Assembly (NCBI GenBank): GCA_002449765.1
Contig: DJXN01000002.1
Coordinates: 186,001 to 250,000, forward strand
Direction: 5' to 3'
Source: Fibrobacter sp. UBA7003
GTDB taxonomy: Bacteria > Fibrobacterota > Fibrobacteria > Fibrobacterales > Fibrobacteraceae
DNA length: 64,000 bases
The notes beneath the pieces are model-generated. The model ran no database searches. It worked only from the letters and a program-made list of their open reading frames with translations, and was not told the origin of the DNA. Positions 17,075 through 24,137 of the stretch are shown here, piece after piece (within the stretch, counting starts at the first letter, position 1; every line of letters begins with the position of its first letter). The translations under genes and the position numbers were made by a program.

Positions 17075-17578
17075 ATGGAAACCATCAAAATCGCAAAAGC
17101 TCCGGCATATACCTCGCCCAACCCGATGACGCTGATCTGCACGCGCAAGAGTGACGGAACCACAAACCTTGCCACACTGGCGTTCTGGACTTACGCCTCC
17201 ACCAACCCCGGCAAGATCATGTTTGCACTCAACAAGGGCGCTTATTCTCTGGAACTGCTCGCCAAGACCAAGGAAGTCGTTCTGACGGTTCCGGGCGTGG
17301 ATATGGCCGGCGCGTTGATCGGTTGCGGCACATCTTCCGGTCGGGACACCAACAAGGTAGAGAAGCTCGGTCTTGCTATGAAGTCAGTCGAGGGCACCGA
17401 CATTCAGATCCCAGTTTCCACGCGGCTTGCCATCCACGCAGCAGTTGTTGAAACGGTAGACGCTGACGACCACGTAATCCACGTCTGTGATGTGAAGAAT
17501 TTGTTTGCCGATGATTCCGTAGAGGCGATCTTCGGCTGGAACGGCTACGCTGAGTTGGCGGGAGCGCAGAAGAAGTAA
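17075..17578 (+). CDS. Flavin reductase / split-barrel FMN-binding protein
   Basis: 167 aa; the start at 17075 is chosen for its AGAAAGGTG ribosome-binding site. The fold is that of the flavin reductase-like FMN-binding split barrel: NPMTLICTRKSDGTTNLAT, FALNKGAYSLELLAKTKEVVLTVP, IGCGTSSGRDTNKVEKLGL. Such proteins bind FMN and either reduce flavin with NAD(P)H or pass electrons to a partner. As the first gene of the radical SAM cassette it could supply electrons to the two iron-sulfur enzymes, but that is inference. The enzyme's own substrate is unknown. Confidence 0.75.
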   Translation: METIKIAKAPAYTSPNPMTLICTRKSDGTTNLATLAFWTYASTNPGKIMFALNKGAYSLELLAKTKEVVLTVPGVDMAGALIGCGTSSGRDTNKVEKLGLAMKSVEGTDIQIPVSTRLAIHAAVVETVDADDHVIHVCDVKNLFADDSVEAIFGWNGYAELAGAQKK

Positions 17579-17587
17579 TGAGAAAGG

Positions 17588-17616
17588 AAGGGCGGTCTGA
17601 AAGACCGCCCTTTTAT
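17588..17616 (+). terminator. Rho-independent terminator between the flavin reductase and marR genes
   Basis: An 11-bp stem (17588-17598 with 17602-17612) and a 3-nt loop are followed by TTTT. It lies 10 nt after the flavin reductase stop and 12 nt before the MarR start, so it either separates two transcripts or acts as a partial stop within the cassette. Confidence 0.75.
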
Positions 17617-17628
17617 CGGTGAACAGAA

Positions 17629-18060
17629 ATGAGCAGACAAGGCGGATTTTTGATCTCGCAGATTAAACAGGTGGGCGGCCGTGTTTTTGACCGCATTCTC
17701 AGCGATAAGAATATCGACGCATTCAACGGCGCGCAGGGACGTATCCTCTACATTCTCTGGCAAGGAGACGGCGTACCTATTAGCAAGCTCTCCAAAGAGA
17801 CGGGGCTTGCCATGAACACGCTCACCAGTATGCTCGACCGTATGGAGGCAGCGGGGCTTGTCCGGCGGGACAGGGGCGACCACGACCGGCGGAAGATTTT
17901 GATTTATCTCACCGACGAGGCAAAGGCGTTGGAGCAGGATTACAACGCGGTCACAGCGGAGATCGAAAGCATTTATTACAAGGGCTTTTCCTCGGAGGAA
18001 ATCGACGCGCTGGAGGGTTATCTGCGCCGGGTGCTCACAAATGTTGAGGAGGCGCTGTAA
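17629..18060 (+). CDS. MarR-family regulator of the radical SAM pair cassette
   Basis: 143 aa. Winged helix: GAQGRILYILWQGDGVPISKLS, then GLAMNTLTSMLDRMEAAGLV and the wing RRDRGDHDRRKILIYLT. MarR proteins are dimeric repressors that often respond to a small ligand. The ATG follows a terminator by 12 nt and has only a weak ribosome-binding site. It ends 1 nt before the first radical SAM gene, so these are coupled. I recall public annotations of a 'radical SAM mobile pair system' MarR regulator in this same position, but cannot check here. Confidence 0.85.
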   Translation: MSRQGGFLISQIKQVGGRVFDRILSDKNIDAFNGAQGRILYILWQGDGVPISKLSKETGLAMNTLTSMLDRMEAAGLVRRDRGDHDRRKILIYLTDEAKALEQDYNAVTAEIESIYYKGFSSEEIDALEGYLRRVLTNVEEAL

Positions 18061-18061
18061 T

Positions 18062-18751
18062 ATGTCGGTTTGCATCAAGGATCTGATTCAGAATATGAAT
18101 CTGGTGATCGGCTGCACGGTGGGATGTTCTTACTGTTACGCGAGGAACAACGTCAAGCGGTATCACATGATCGACGACTTCTCCCAGCCGGAGTTCTTTC
18201 CGAACAAGCTGCGGCTAATGGAGAAGCCGAAGCCTCAGAACTTCCTGCTCACCGGCATGAGCGATCTCTCCGGCTGGAAGCCGGAATGGTGCGAGCAGGT
18301 GTTTGCCAAAATCGCGGAGAATCCGCAGCACCAGTTTTTGTTTCTCTCCAAGCGCCCCGATCTGCTGGACATCGACTGCGACCTCGACAACGCATGGTTT
18401 GGCGTGACAGTCACGCGGCGCTCCGAGCTGTGGCGCGTCTATGCACTACGGGAGAATGTCCGCGCCAGGCACTATCACGCGACCTTTGAGCCGCTGTTCG
18501 ATGATCCCGGCGAGGTGGACTTGCATGGTGTCGATTGGATCGTCATCGGCACCATGACCGGCGCTCAAAGCAAAAAGATACACACAGAACCGGCGTGGGC
18601 GTACTCGCTCATGGAGCAGGCGCACACGCTGGATATTCCGGTGTTTTGGAAGGAAGACCTCGTCCCCATTATGGGCGAGGAACAGATGATACAGGAGTTG
18701 CCCGCCGCATTCAACAGAGTTTTGGAGGAACAGAAAACATGGCACAAGTAA
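18062..18751 (+). CDS. Radical SAM protein of the mobile pair, DUF5131/phage Gp37-like
   Basis: 229 aa. The iron-sulfur motif CTVGCSYCY places Cys18, Cys22 and Cys25 in the C-x3-C-x2-C spacing that binds the radical SAM [4Fe-4S] cluster. The body resembles the DUF5131 (phage Gp37/Gp68) family: FLLTGMSDLSGW, FLFLSKRPDLL, WFGVTVTRRSELWR, WIVIGTMTGAQSKKIH, IPVFWKEDL. No extra C-terminal cysteine cluster is seen. Translation is probably coupled to marR (1-nt gap) and the 3' end overlaps the next gene by 13 nt. Substrate unknown. Confidence 0.8.
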   Translation: MSVCIKDLIQNMNLVIGCTVGCSYCYARNNVKRYHMIDDFSQPEFFPNKLRLMEKPKPQNFLLTGMSDLSGWKPEWCEQVFAKIAENPQHQFLFLSKRPDLLDIDCDLDNAWFGVTVTRRSELWRVYALRENVRARHYHATFEPLFDDPGEVDLHGVDWIVIGTMTGAQSKKIHTEPAWAYSLMEQAHTLDIPVFWKEDLVPIMGEEQMIQELPAAFNRVLEEQKTWHK

Positions 18752-19650
18752 TGATGGATGGGATTCTCGTCGGAGAAAAAGACGTCAAAAGTGTAATGAC
18801 TAAGTCAAATCTGCCCGTGGGCGGGTACTCGGTCAACCCCTATGTGGGCTGCACCCACGCCTGCAAATATTGCTATGCGTCGTTTATGAAGCGCTTTACC
18901 GGCCACAGCGAGGAATGGGGCACCTTCCTTGATGTGAAACACTGGCCGGAGATCAAGAATCCGAAGAAATACGCGGGTCAGCGCGTCGTGATCGGCTCCG
19001 TCACCGACGGCTACAACCCACAGGAGGAACACTTCCGCAACACGCGGAAGCTGCTCGAGCAGCTCTGCGGCAGCGGCGCGGATATTCTGATCTGCACGAA
19101 GTCCGATCTCGTCGTGCGCGACCTCGATCTGCTCAAGGAGTTGGGGCAGGTCACGGTGTCGTGGTCGATCAACACGCTGGATGAGGACTTCAAAAACGAC
19201 ATGGACGCCGCTGTGAGCATTGAGCGCCGCATTGCCGCCATGAAACAGGTCTACGACGCGGGCATTCGGACGGTCTGCTTTGTCTCACCCGTCTTCCCCG
19301 GCATCACGGACTTTGAGGCAATTTTCGAGCGGGTGAAGAATCAGTGCGACCTGTTCTGGCTGGAAAACCTGAACCTGCGAGGCGGGTTCAAGAAAACCAT
19401 TCTGGACTATATCGCCGGGAAACGTCCCGAGCTTGTGCAGCTCTATGACGAGATTTACAACAAGCATGACAGAAGCTATTTTGAGGCGTTGGAGAAGAAA
19501 GCGGAGGAAATGGCGAAGAAGTACGATTGCCCCTTCGTTGACAACGAAATGCCCTACGGCAGAGTACCGCAGGGCCATCCCGTGATTGTGGATTATTTCT
19601 ATCACGAGGAGATTCGAGGCTCGGAAAATACGGGAACGCGGAAAAAGTGA
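18739..19650 (+). CDS. Second radical SAM protein of the mobile pair, SPL-like
   Basis: 303 aa from the ATG at 18739, preceded by GGAGGAA. CTHACKYCYASF gives Cys38, Cys42 and Cys45 of the radical SAM cluster. Other core features are RVVIGSVTDGYNPQEE, ILICTKSDLVVRDLDLL, VSWSINTLDEDF and CFVSPVFPGITDF. The overall pattern is closest to the spore-photoproduct-lyase-like radical SAM group (COG1533). The start codon lies inside the preceding radical SAM gene, so the two are coupled and likely act together. Target unknown; nucleic-acid repair or modification is a guess based on the family. Confidence 0.82.
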   Translation: MAQVMMDGILVGEKDVKSVMTKSNLPVGGYSVNPYVGCTHACKYCYASFMKRFTGHSEEWGTFLDVKHWPEIKNPKKYAGQRVVIGSVTDGYNPQEEHFRNTRKLLEQLCGSGADILICTKSDLVVRDLDLLKELGQVTVSWSINTLDEDFKNDMDAAVSIERRIAAMKQVYDAGIRTVCFVSPVFPGITDFEAIFERVKNQCDLFWLENLNLRGGFKKTILDYIAGKRPELVQLYDEIYNKHDRSYFEALEKKAEEMAKKYDCPFVDNEMPYGRVPQGHPVIVDYFYHEEIRGSENTGTRKK

Positions 19651-19977
19651 GCATGGCATGATCGAGGACGGAGAGCAATTTCTGTAGGGCAATGCTTGAT
19701 AATACGAATAATTTCCGCTATAATAAACACGCGCAAAGATTGTCACAAGCCTTTTGTTATCACGCCTGATAACAATTTGATAACATTCCATCGTATAGGC
19801 TGGATAATGTGGATATATCAAATAATCAAAAGAACGGGGCATCATATTTCCGAAGCAAAATCCGTTAGAATATGATGTCCGGCAACGAGTTCGAATAAGG
19901 CGAGAGTCGCGACAAAAAGCTGGCTTTTTGTCATGACCGAGCCGCGTGAACACGCGCTTGAACAAAGTGAAAGCGCC
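19651..19977 (+). other. Noncoding right end of the mobile element
   Basis: No gene is evident. It holds the right copy of the 19-bp repeat (19767-19785), a hairpin with arms GGCATCATATT and AATATGATGTCC around 19839-19890, and another with arms GACAAAAAG and CTTTTTGTC (19912-19932). Such hairpins near an element end can be integrase or host-factor sites, or transcription stops. Confidence 0.5.
19767..19785 (+). repeat. 19-bp direct repeat, right copy
   Basis: Identical to 11615-11633, in the same orientation. See the left copy for interpretation. Confidence 0.7.
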
Positions 19978-19987
19978 GTGGGAGTAG
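19978..19987 (+). other. Candidate attR core
   Basis: GTGGGAGTAG matches 8 of 10 bases of the guaA stop region at 11546-11555. It would be the original last codons and stop of the guaA target before insertion. Confidence 0.6.
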
Positions 19988-20011
19988 ATCTAACAAATGC
20001 TTACTCAAAAG

Positions 20012-20040
20012 CCGAATGAGACAAACCCATTCGGTTTTTT
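20012..20040 (+). terminator. Rho-independent terminator, probably the original guaA terminator
   Basis: CCGAATG (20012-20018) pairs with CATTCGG (20028-20034) and is followed by TTTTTT. It begins 25 nt after the proposed attR stop codon and no plus-strand gene precedes it on the chromosomal side, which fits a guaA terminator displaced by the element. Confidence 0.75.
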
Positions 20041-20058
20041 ATTTAGTCTGCAAGGACG

Positions 20059-20093
20059 AAAAAACCGGCCCCGACAATTCGGAACCGGTTTTT
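20059..20093 (-). terminator. Terminator downstream of tRNA-Lys
   Basis: On the minus strand an imperfect stem AAAACCGGTTCCGA/TCGGGGCCGGTTTT is followed by further T. It starts about 4 nt after the tRNA 3' end. It also has T on the plus-strand side, so it may act in both directions. Confidence 0.65.
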
Positions 20094-20096
20094 CAC

Positions 20097-20169
20097 TGAG
20101 CTATGAAGGGCTCGAACCTTCGACCCACGCCTTAAAAGGGCGTTGCTCTACCAACTGAGCTAATAGCCC
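20097..20169 (-). tRNA. tRNA-Lys (anticodon UUU)
   Basis: A 73-nt cloverleaf on the minus strand: acceptor GGGCTAT/ATAGCTC, D-arm GCTCAGTTGGTAGAGC, anticodon stem ACGCC/GGCGT with loop CTTTTAA (anticodon TTT), T-arm GAAGG-TTCGAGC-CCTTC. The discriminator is A and CCA is not encoded. It is intact and no partial copy was seen at the left element end. Confidence 0.95.
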
Positions 20170-20249
20170 GAGCAGACCAAATATACGAAAAAAACGCTTT
20201 TTTGTAAAGGTCGGCGGTTCGTTTTTTGCTTTTTTTGTAAATTTAGCAC

Positions 20250-21263
20250 ATGAATCTGAAGGGTAAAGTCATTTCGTTTGTCGCATGCGGATTGTTGTCA
20301 ACGACAAGTGCAAGCGCATACTTTTCCCAAGACGACCAGGGAAACGAAGTGTTCTCTTTCATGAGCACTTTCGACAGTCCCCGTAACGCGGCCCTCGAAA
20401 AATCAGCAGCGGCTGTCCCCTCCACCGACCCTACCGTCGTTCAAATCAACCCGGCAGCACTGCGCATGCCGGACGGGATCAAGCGCATCGGTGAAATCCA
20501 CTGGCAAACAGGCGACATGGCAGACAACCAGGGGTCCATCTCCTACACGTCCACCTACAAGCAGTTTATCTACCAGATTTCATACAACTGGCTCGACTAC
20601 GGAACAATCAACGGCTACGACGAATACGGAAACGAAACCGGGAAGGACTACAACCCCTTCAGCCAGCTCGCGACAGCGACCATTGCGTTTCCGATGACCC
20701 ACATCCACGTCGGTGCTACAGCCAAGTTCGCAACCGAAACTCTCGCCGACGACAAGGGCGACCGCACTGCCTGGGGCGCCGCCTTCGACTGGGGCATCTC
20801 GTGGCAATCGTCCAGTAAATTATTCGGATTCGCTCTCACGGCACGCGACTTCGGTTCTCTCCTTCGGGACTACACCGACGATTCGCAAGACGACTACTAC
20901 CCAATGTCGCAGACATTCACCATTGCCGGGTATTACAGGCCGGTCATCCTTCCGAGGCTCACAGTCACAGCCGCGAGCGAATTTCCGCGTTATGCGGAGT
21001 CCCGCCTGGAACTTGGCGGGGAATACGCTCTTGGCGGAAGCTTCTTCGTCCGCGCCGGTTTCACCCGCGCCTGGCTCGACATCACCCGCGACTTCAAGCA
21101 GCTCATCTCGGCAAGCAGCAGGCCCGACGAATCCCAGTCCGGGCGCATGCTCAGTGCGGGCCTCGGCTACACGAGTCAACTATTCTCCCTCGACTACTCC
21201 TTCTCCTACCTCGCCCAGGGGCTCGGTTTCGAGCACCGCATCGGTCTTCGCGTAGGGCTGTAG
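20250..21263 (+). CDS. PorV/PorQ-family (UPF0164-like) outer-membrane beta-barrel protein
   Basis: 337 aa. A signal peptide ends near ASAYF. STFDSPRNAALEKSAAAVPSTDPTVVQINPAAL is the usual start of PorV/PorQ-type barrels, in which a small-residue loop precedes NPAAL. Alternating barrel strands run to the end (YSFSYLAQGLGFEHRIGLRVGL). Members include type IX secretion components in Bacteroidetes and Fibrobacter, though not all are tied to secretion. TAAATTT lies 5 nt before the ATG with no Shine-Dalgarno. It is first of a cluster of glycan genes. Confidence 0.75.
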   Translation: MNLKGKVISFVACGLLSTTSASAYFSQDDQGNEVFSFMSTFDSPRNAALEKSAAAVPSTDPTVVQINPAALRMPDGIKRIGEIHWQTGDMADNQGSISYTSTYKQFIYQISYNWLDYGTINGYDEYGNETGKDYNPFSQLATATIAFPMTHIHVGATAKFATETLADDKGDRTAWGAAFDWGISWQSSSKLFGFALTARDFGSLLRDYTDDSQDDYYPMSQTFTIAGYYRPVILPRLTVTAASEFPRYAESRLELGGEYALGGSFFVRAGFTRAWLDITRDFKQLISASSRPDESQSGRMLSAGLGYTSQLFSLDYSFSYLAQGLGFEHRIGLRVGL

Positions 21264-21274
21264 CGGAGTGACCC

Positions 21275-21973
21275 ATGCGGCAGTTCGATGTTTTTGTATG
21301 GGGCGACAGGATGGCGCCTCCCTTCACGGACAAGGCTCTAGGGTGGTTTTCCACAGACAGATTTAACGAACAGCTTTTAGATAGCGATGCCGAATGGATC
21401 GTTTTCGCCCACAGTTCCATACAAATCGACCGCAAATTCCTGAACGACCTCGCCGAGACAATATCCTCGTTTCCTATGGTCGACGCATTCGCCCCGCGCA
21501 TCCACGACACGACTACCGGGAAATTCCTTTCGGGATTCAGGTTCGACAAGCGCACAGGGATTGCTATGCTCGAAGAAAACGCCCCGCTCCGATACGTGGC
21601 CGCGCCGCACCCCTATTTAGCAGCATTTTCGCGCCGCATCGTCCAGCGCACCGGCAGATTCGATGACGAACTCTCGACGGAAGAACAGCTTGCAGATTAT
21701 TCCTTCCGCATGCTCCATGCCGGAGGATCGATGTTTTCCGTTCCCTACCTAGTCGCTTCGGGAACAGCCGCAGGAACCCCCTACGGCAACATCAACGACC
21801 TTGCCTACGCCATGGTCAAATCATTCGGACTGTGGAAATCACGGCGGTTTCTGCTGCGACATGCCGGTTGCATCCACCATTTATGGGCCAACCGCAGGGC
21901 CCTGCAAGAAAAACGCGAAAAAGCAACCCTTCTCAGTAAGCTAAGAAAAGAGAGTCTAGACAAACTTTTCTAG
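21275..21973 (+). CDS. Glycosyltransferase-like protein (divergent GT-A type)
   Basis: 232 aa. WIVFAHSSIQIDRKFLNDLAETISSFPMVDAFAPRIHDTTTGKFLSGFRFD resembles the middle of family-2 glycosyltransferases, where DD/D-x-D residues bind the metal, but the usual N-terminal nucleotide-binding TYN...D motif is missing. A His/Trp-rich end (GCIHHLWANRR) follows. It may be a shortened or inactive relative. It starts 11 nt after the PorV-like gene and its 3' end overlaps the convergent gene by 18 nt. Confidence 0.5.
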   Translation: MRQFDVFVWGDRMAPPFTDKALGWFSTDRFNEQLLDSDAEWIVFAHSSIQIDRKFLNDLAETISSFPMVDAFAPRIHDTTTGKFLSGFRFDKRTGIAMLEENAPLRYVAAPHPYLAAFSRRIVQRTGRFDDELSTEEQLADYSFRMLHAGGSMFSVPYLVASGTAAGTPYGNINDLAYAMVKSFGLWKSRRFLLRHAGCIHHLWANRRALQEKREKATLLSKLRKESLDKLF

Positions 21974-23119
21974 GAACTCGCAAACACGGCTTGCAAATTT
22001 TTCCATGGAACAGCGTTCCAGCAAGGCTTTCGCAGCCGTTTCTTCAACGACATTTTCGCCAGCAAGCACGCGGTCAAGAACTGCGGCATAAGCCTCGGCA
22101 TCGGTCGGCGGATCAACAAGAGGGCATACGCCAGCAAGGTTTTCCCTGACAGCCGACGTCGCGGCCCCGACCGCAGGCGTGCCACAAGCGATAGCCTCGA
22201 TAGGCGGAAGCCCGAAGCCCTCCAGAAAACTCGGATAAACCATCAAGTCGGCATGGCGGTAGAACTCACGCAATTCCAAAGCTTTGAACTCGTTAAAATG
22301 GAACACGTTGTAGAGTTTCTTCTCGTTCACGATGTTCCTGAGCCGCTCCGAGAACTTGCCTACACGCACGAAGGCCACATCGGGACGAAGGCGAGCCATT
22401 TCGAAATATGTATCGATATTCTTGCGCGGCTCGTCAAGGCTCACGTTCAGGCACATGCCCTTGTAATTGCGCATCCCATGTTTTTTGCGGAACGCGGCAC
22501 GTTCTTCCTGTGTCATGGGTGAATCCGGCATATTGAACAATGCGGAATCAATCGGGCAGCCGATTACCTTCCCCGGCGCATCAGCCATCTTCTTGCCAAA
22601 ATACTTGGCAGCCTCGCCCCGGGTCCATTCGGAATTATAGACAAAAGAATCCGCGCAGACTGTCGGACGAATAAAGAACATGTTCAACAGCCTGAACTTG
22701 ACACTGTGCGGGTAGAGCGTCTCGGCAAACGTATCGTGCACGAACATCACCGATTTAGCAGACGGGCATGCCGATTTTGCCATGGGGACCAGGAATCCGA
22801 GTTCCGGACGGATAAAGAACACGATATCCGGGGCAATTTCGCGCAACACCTTTTTCAGGGGAGAACGGAATGCAAAAAATCCCGTATAGAGCGACTTCGC
22901 CCATACCTCGTGCGCCGTAAACCCGCGAGTATCCGCGACCGACATCTTTGCCGATTTTTCCGCATTCACCTCATCCGGAAAAAACTTCGGTGTCTTAAGC
23001 CAAAGCACATGCGCATCGAACTTTCCGCATACGGCATCGAGCAAGTTCATGGTCAAACGGCCAAAACTCGTGCGTTCGTTCTTGTCGCAAATAAACACTA
23101 TCTTGGGCATGCCGGGCAT
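21956..23119 (-). CDS. Family-4-type glycosyltransferase
   Basis: 387 aa. The C-terminal GT-B motif SFLEGFGLPPIEAIACGTPAVGA is the nucleotide-sugar binding E-x7-E region. LNVSLDEPRKNIDTYFEMA is the preceding Rossmann start. A start 3 codons later (23110) is possible. TATTTTT lies 8 nt before the ATG, in a 70-bp divergent intergenic region shared with the next GT gene. Sugar donor and acceptor cannot be told from sequence. Confidence 0.88.
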   Translation of the reverse strand: MPGMPKIVFICDKNERTSFGRLTMNLLDAVCGKFDAHVLWLKTPKFFPDEVNAEKSAKMSVADTRGFTAHEVWAKSLYTGFFAFRSPLKKVLREIAPDIVFFIRPELGFLVPMAKSACPSAKSVMFVHDTFAETLYPHSVKFRLLNMFFIRPTVCADSFVYNSEWTRGEAAKYFGKKMADAPGKVIGCPIDSALFNMPDSPMTQEERAAFRKKHGMRNYKGMCLNVSLDEPRKNIDTYFEMARLRPDVAFVRVGKFSERLRNIVNEKKLYNVFHFNEFKALELREFYRHADLMVYPSFLEGFGLPPIEAIACGTPAVGAATSAVRENLAGVCPLVDPPTDAEAYAAVLDRVLAGENVVEETAAKALLERCSMEKFASRVCEFLEKFV

Positions 23120-23189
23120 ATATCGATAAAAATAAAAAAATTAACTGCATGGCATAAGCCCAAATAACAAAGATTGCTATATTCGGATT

Positions 23190-24137
23190 ATGGCCAGAAT
23201 CTGCGTAGTCCTTGCAACCTACAACGGCGAAAAGTATCTTTCGAAGATGCTTGATTCTCTCGTGGCGCAAAGCAGGCCGGCAGATGTCATTATCGCGGTC
23301 GATGACGGTTCAAAAGATTCGACATGTGAAATTCTTGAAAAATACAGAGATACACTCCCCCTACAAATCGAAGCGCTCCCGCAAAATACGGGCCATCGTG
23401 CCGCATTCTCGCATGCGCTCACCCTCGCCCAGAAGTTTATTACCGAAGACGACCTGATCGCTCTTGCCGACCAGGACGATGTCTGGCTCCCGCAAAAGCT
23501 CGAAGTTCTAGAGAAGAAAATCGATTCGACCAAGACCTCGCTCGTCTTTGGCGATGCCGAAGTTATCGACGGAGACGGAAACAAGATTGCCGATTCTTGG
23601 CGTGAATTCGCAAAAATTGAGAAACACATTTCTATCGAGCATCAAATCGCCGGCATCAACAACGTGACCGGCTGCATGTCGCTTTTCAGGGTTTCCCTTC
23701 TGGATGCGGTACTCCCTATTCCCGAAGGAGTCTCGGTTCACGACCGCTGGATTGCGATGATTGCCGATAAAAACGGCGGAATAGCGGCAACCGACGTTTC
23801 CGTCATCCAATACCGCATCCATGGAGCAAATGCCGTAGGCGGTGTTCCGGACAAGTCAATGCGAAAGACACTGGAAGAACGCATCCGTTGGGTAGAGACT
23901 TTGCTCACCCACAGGGAACGACTCAAACTGACCGAAGCAGAGATTCTGTTCGCAAACGAGCTGATAGATCTTTCCAGAACTCGTCTACAGAAACCGCTCG
24001 TTCTCTCGAAACTTCCCTGGATTATCCGCCACCATAGAAAGCTGTTCCTAAAAGACTCGCCCATCAAGACTTTAAAACGCGAACTGTTTTCTGCAGTAGG
24101 GCTTCCACTCGCCCATAAAATCTTTGGTAAAGACTAA
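23190..24137 (+). CDS. Family-2 glycosyltransferase
   Basis: 315 aa. The N-terminus CVVLATYNGEKYLSKMLDS, the Asp of IIAVDDGSKDST and the DQDD element in LADQDDVWLPQKLE are the GT-A donor/metal motifs. The acceptor region contains VHDRWIAMIADKNGG. This subgroup often makes rhamnan or other surface polysaccharides. TATATT is 6 nt before the start. Its stop overlaps the next ATG by one base (TAATG). Confidence 0.9.
   Translation: MARICVVLATYNGEKYLSKMLDSLVAQSRPADVIIAVDDGSKDSTCEILEKYRDTLPLQIEALPQNTGHRAAFSHALTLAQKFITEDDLIALADQDDVWLPQKLEVLEKKIDSTKTSLVFGDAEVIDGDGNKIADSWREFAKIEKHISIEHQIAGINNVTGCMSLFRVSLLDAVLPIPEGVSVHDRWIAMIADKNGGIAATDVSVIQYRIHGANAVGGVPDKSMRKTLEERIRWVETLLTHRERLKLTEAEILFANELIDLSRTRLQKPLVLSKLPWIIRHHRKLFLKDSPIKTLKRELFSAVGLPLAHKIFGKD

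Larger units (their letters stand above)
11546..19987 (+). mobile_element. Integrative mobilizable element inserted at the 3' end of guaA
   Basis: About 8.4 kb. It holds an XRE regulator, excisionase-like protein, tyrosine integrase, mobilization accessory protein, RepA-like ATPase, MobV relaxase and a four-gene cargo. There is no type IV secretion machinery, so it should move only with a helper. Ends are set by the short repeat GTGGGA.TA at 11546-11555 (in the guaA stop region) and 19978-19987. A plausible native guaA terminator follows directly at 20012. Strong Shine-Dalgarno sequences, consensus sigma-70 promoters and protein families point to a Firmicutes source. GuaA 3' ends are known integration hotspots for genomic islands. 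Confidence 0.85.

Noticed and set aside
20097-20169. tRNA-Lys as the integration site of the mobile element
   Set aside because: The tRNA is intact, lies on the opposite strand 110 nt beyond the right end, and no partial copy is found at the left end; the guaA stop region gives a better match.
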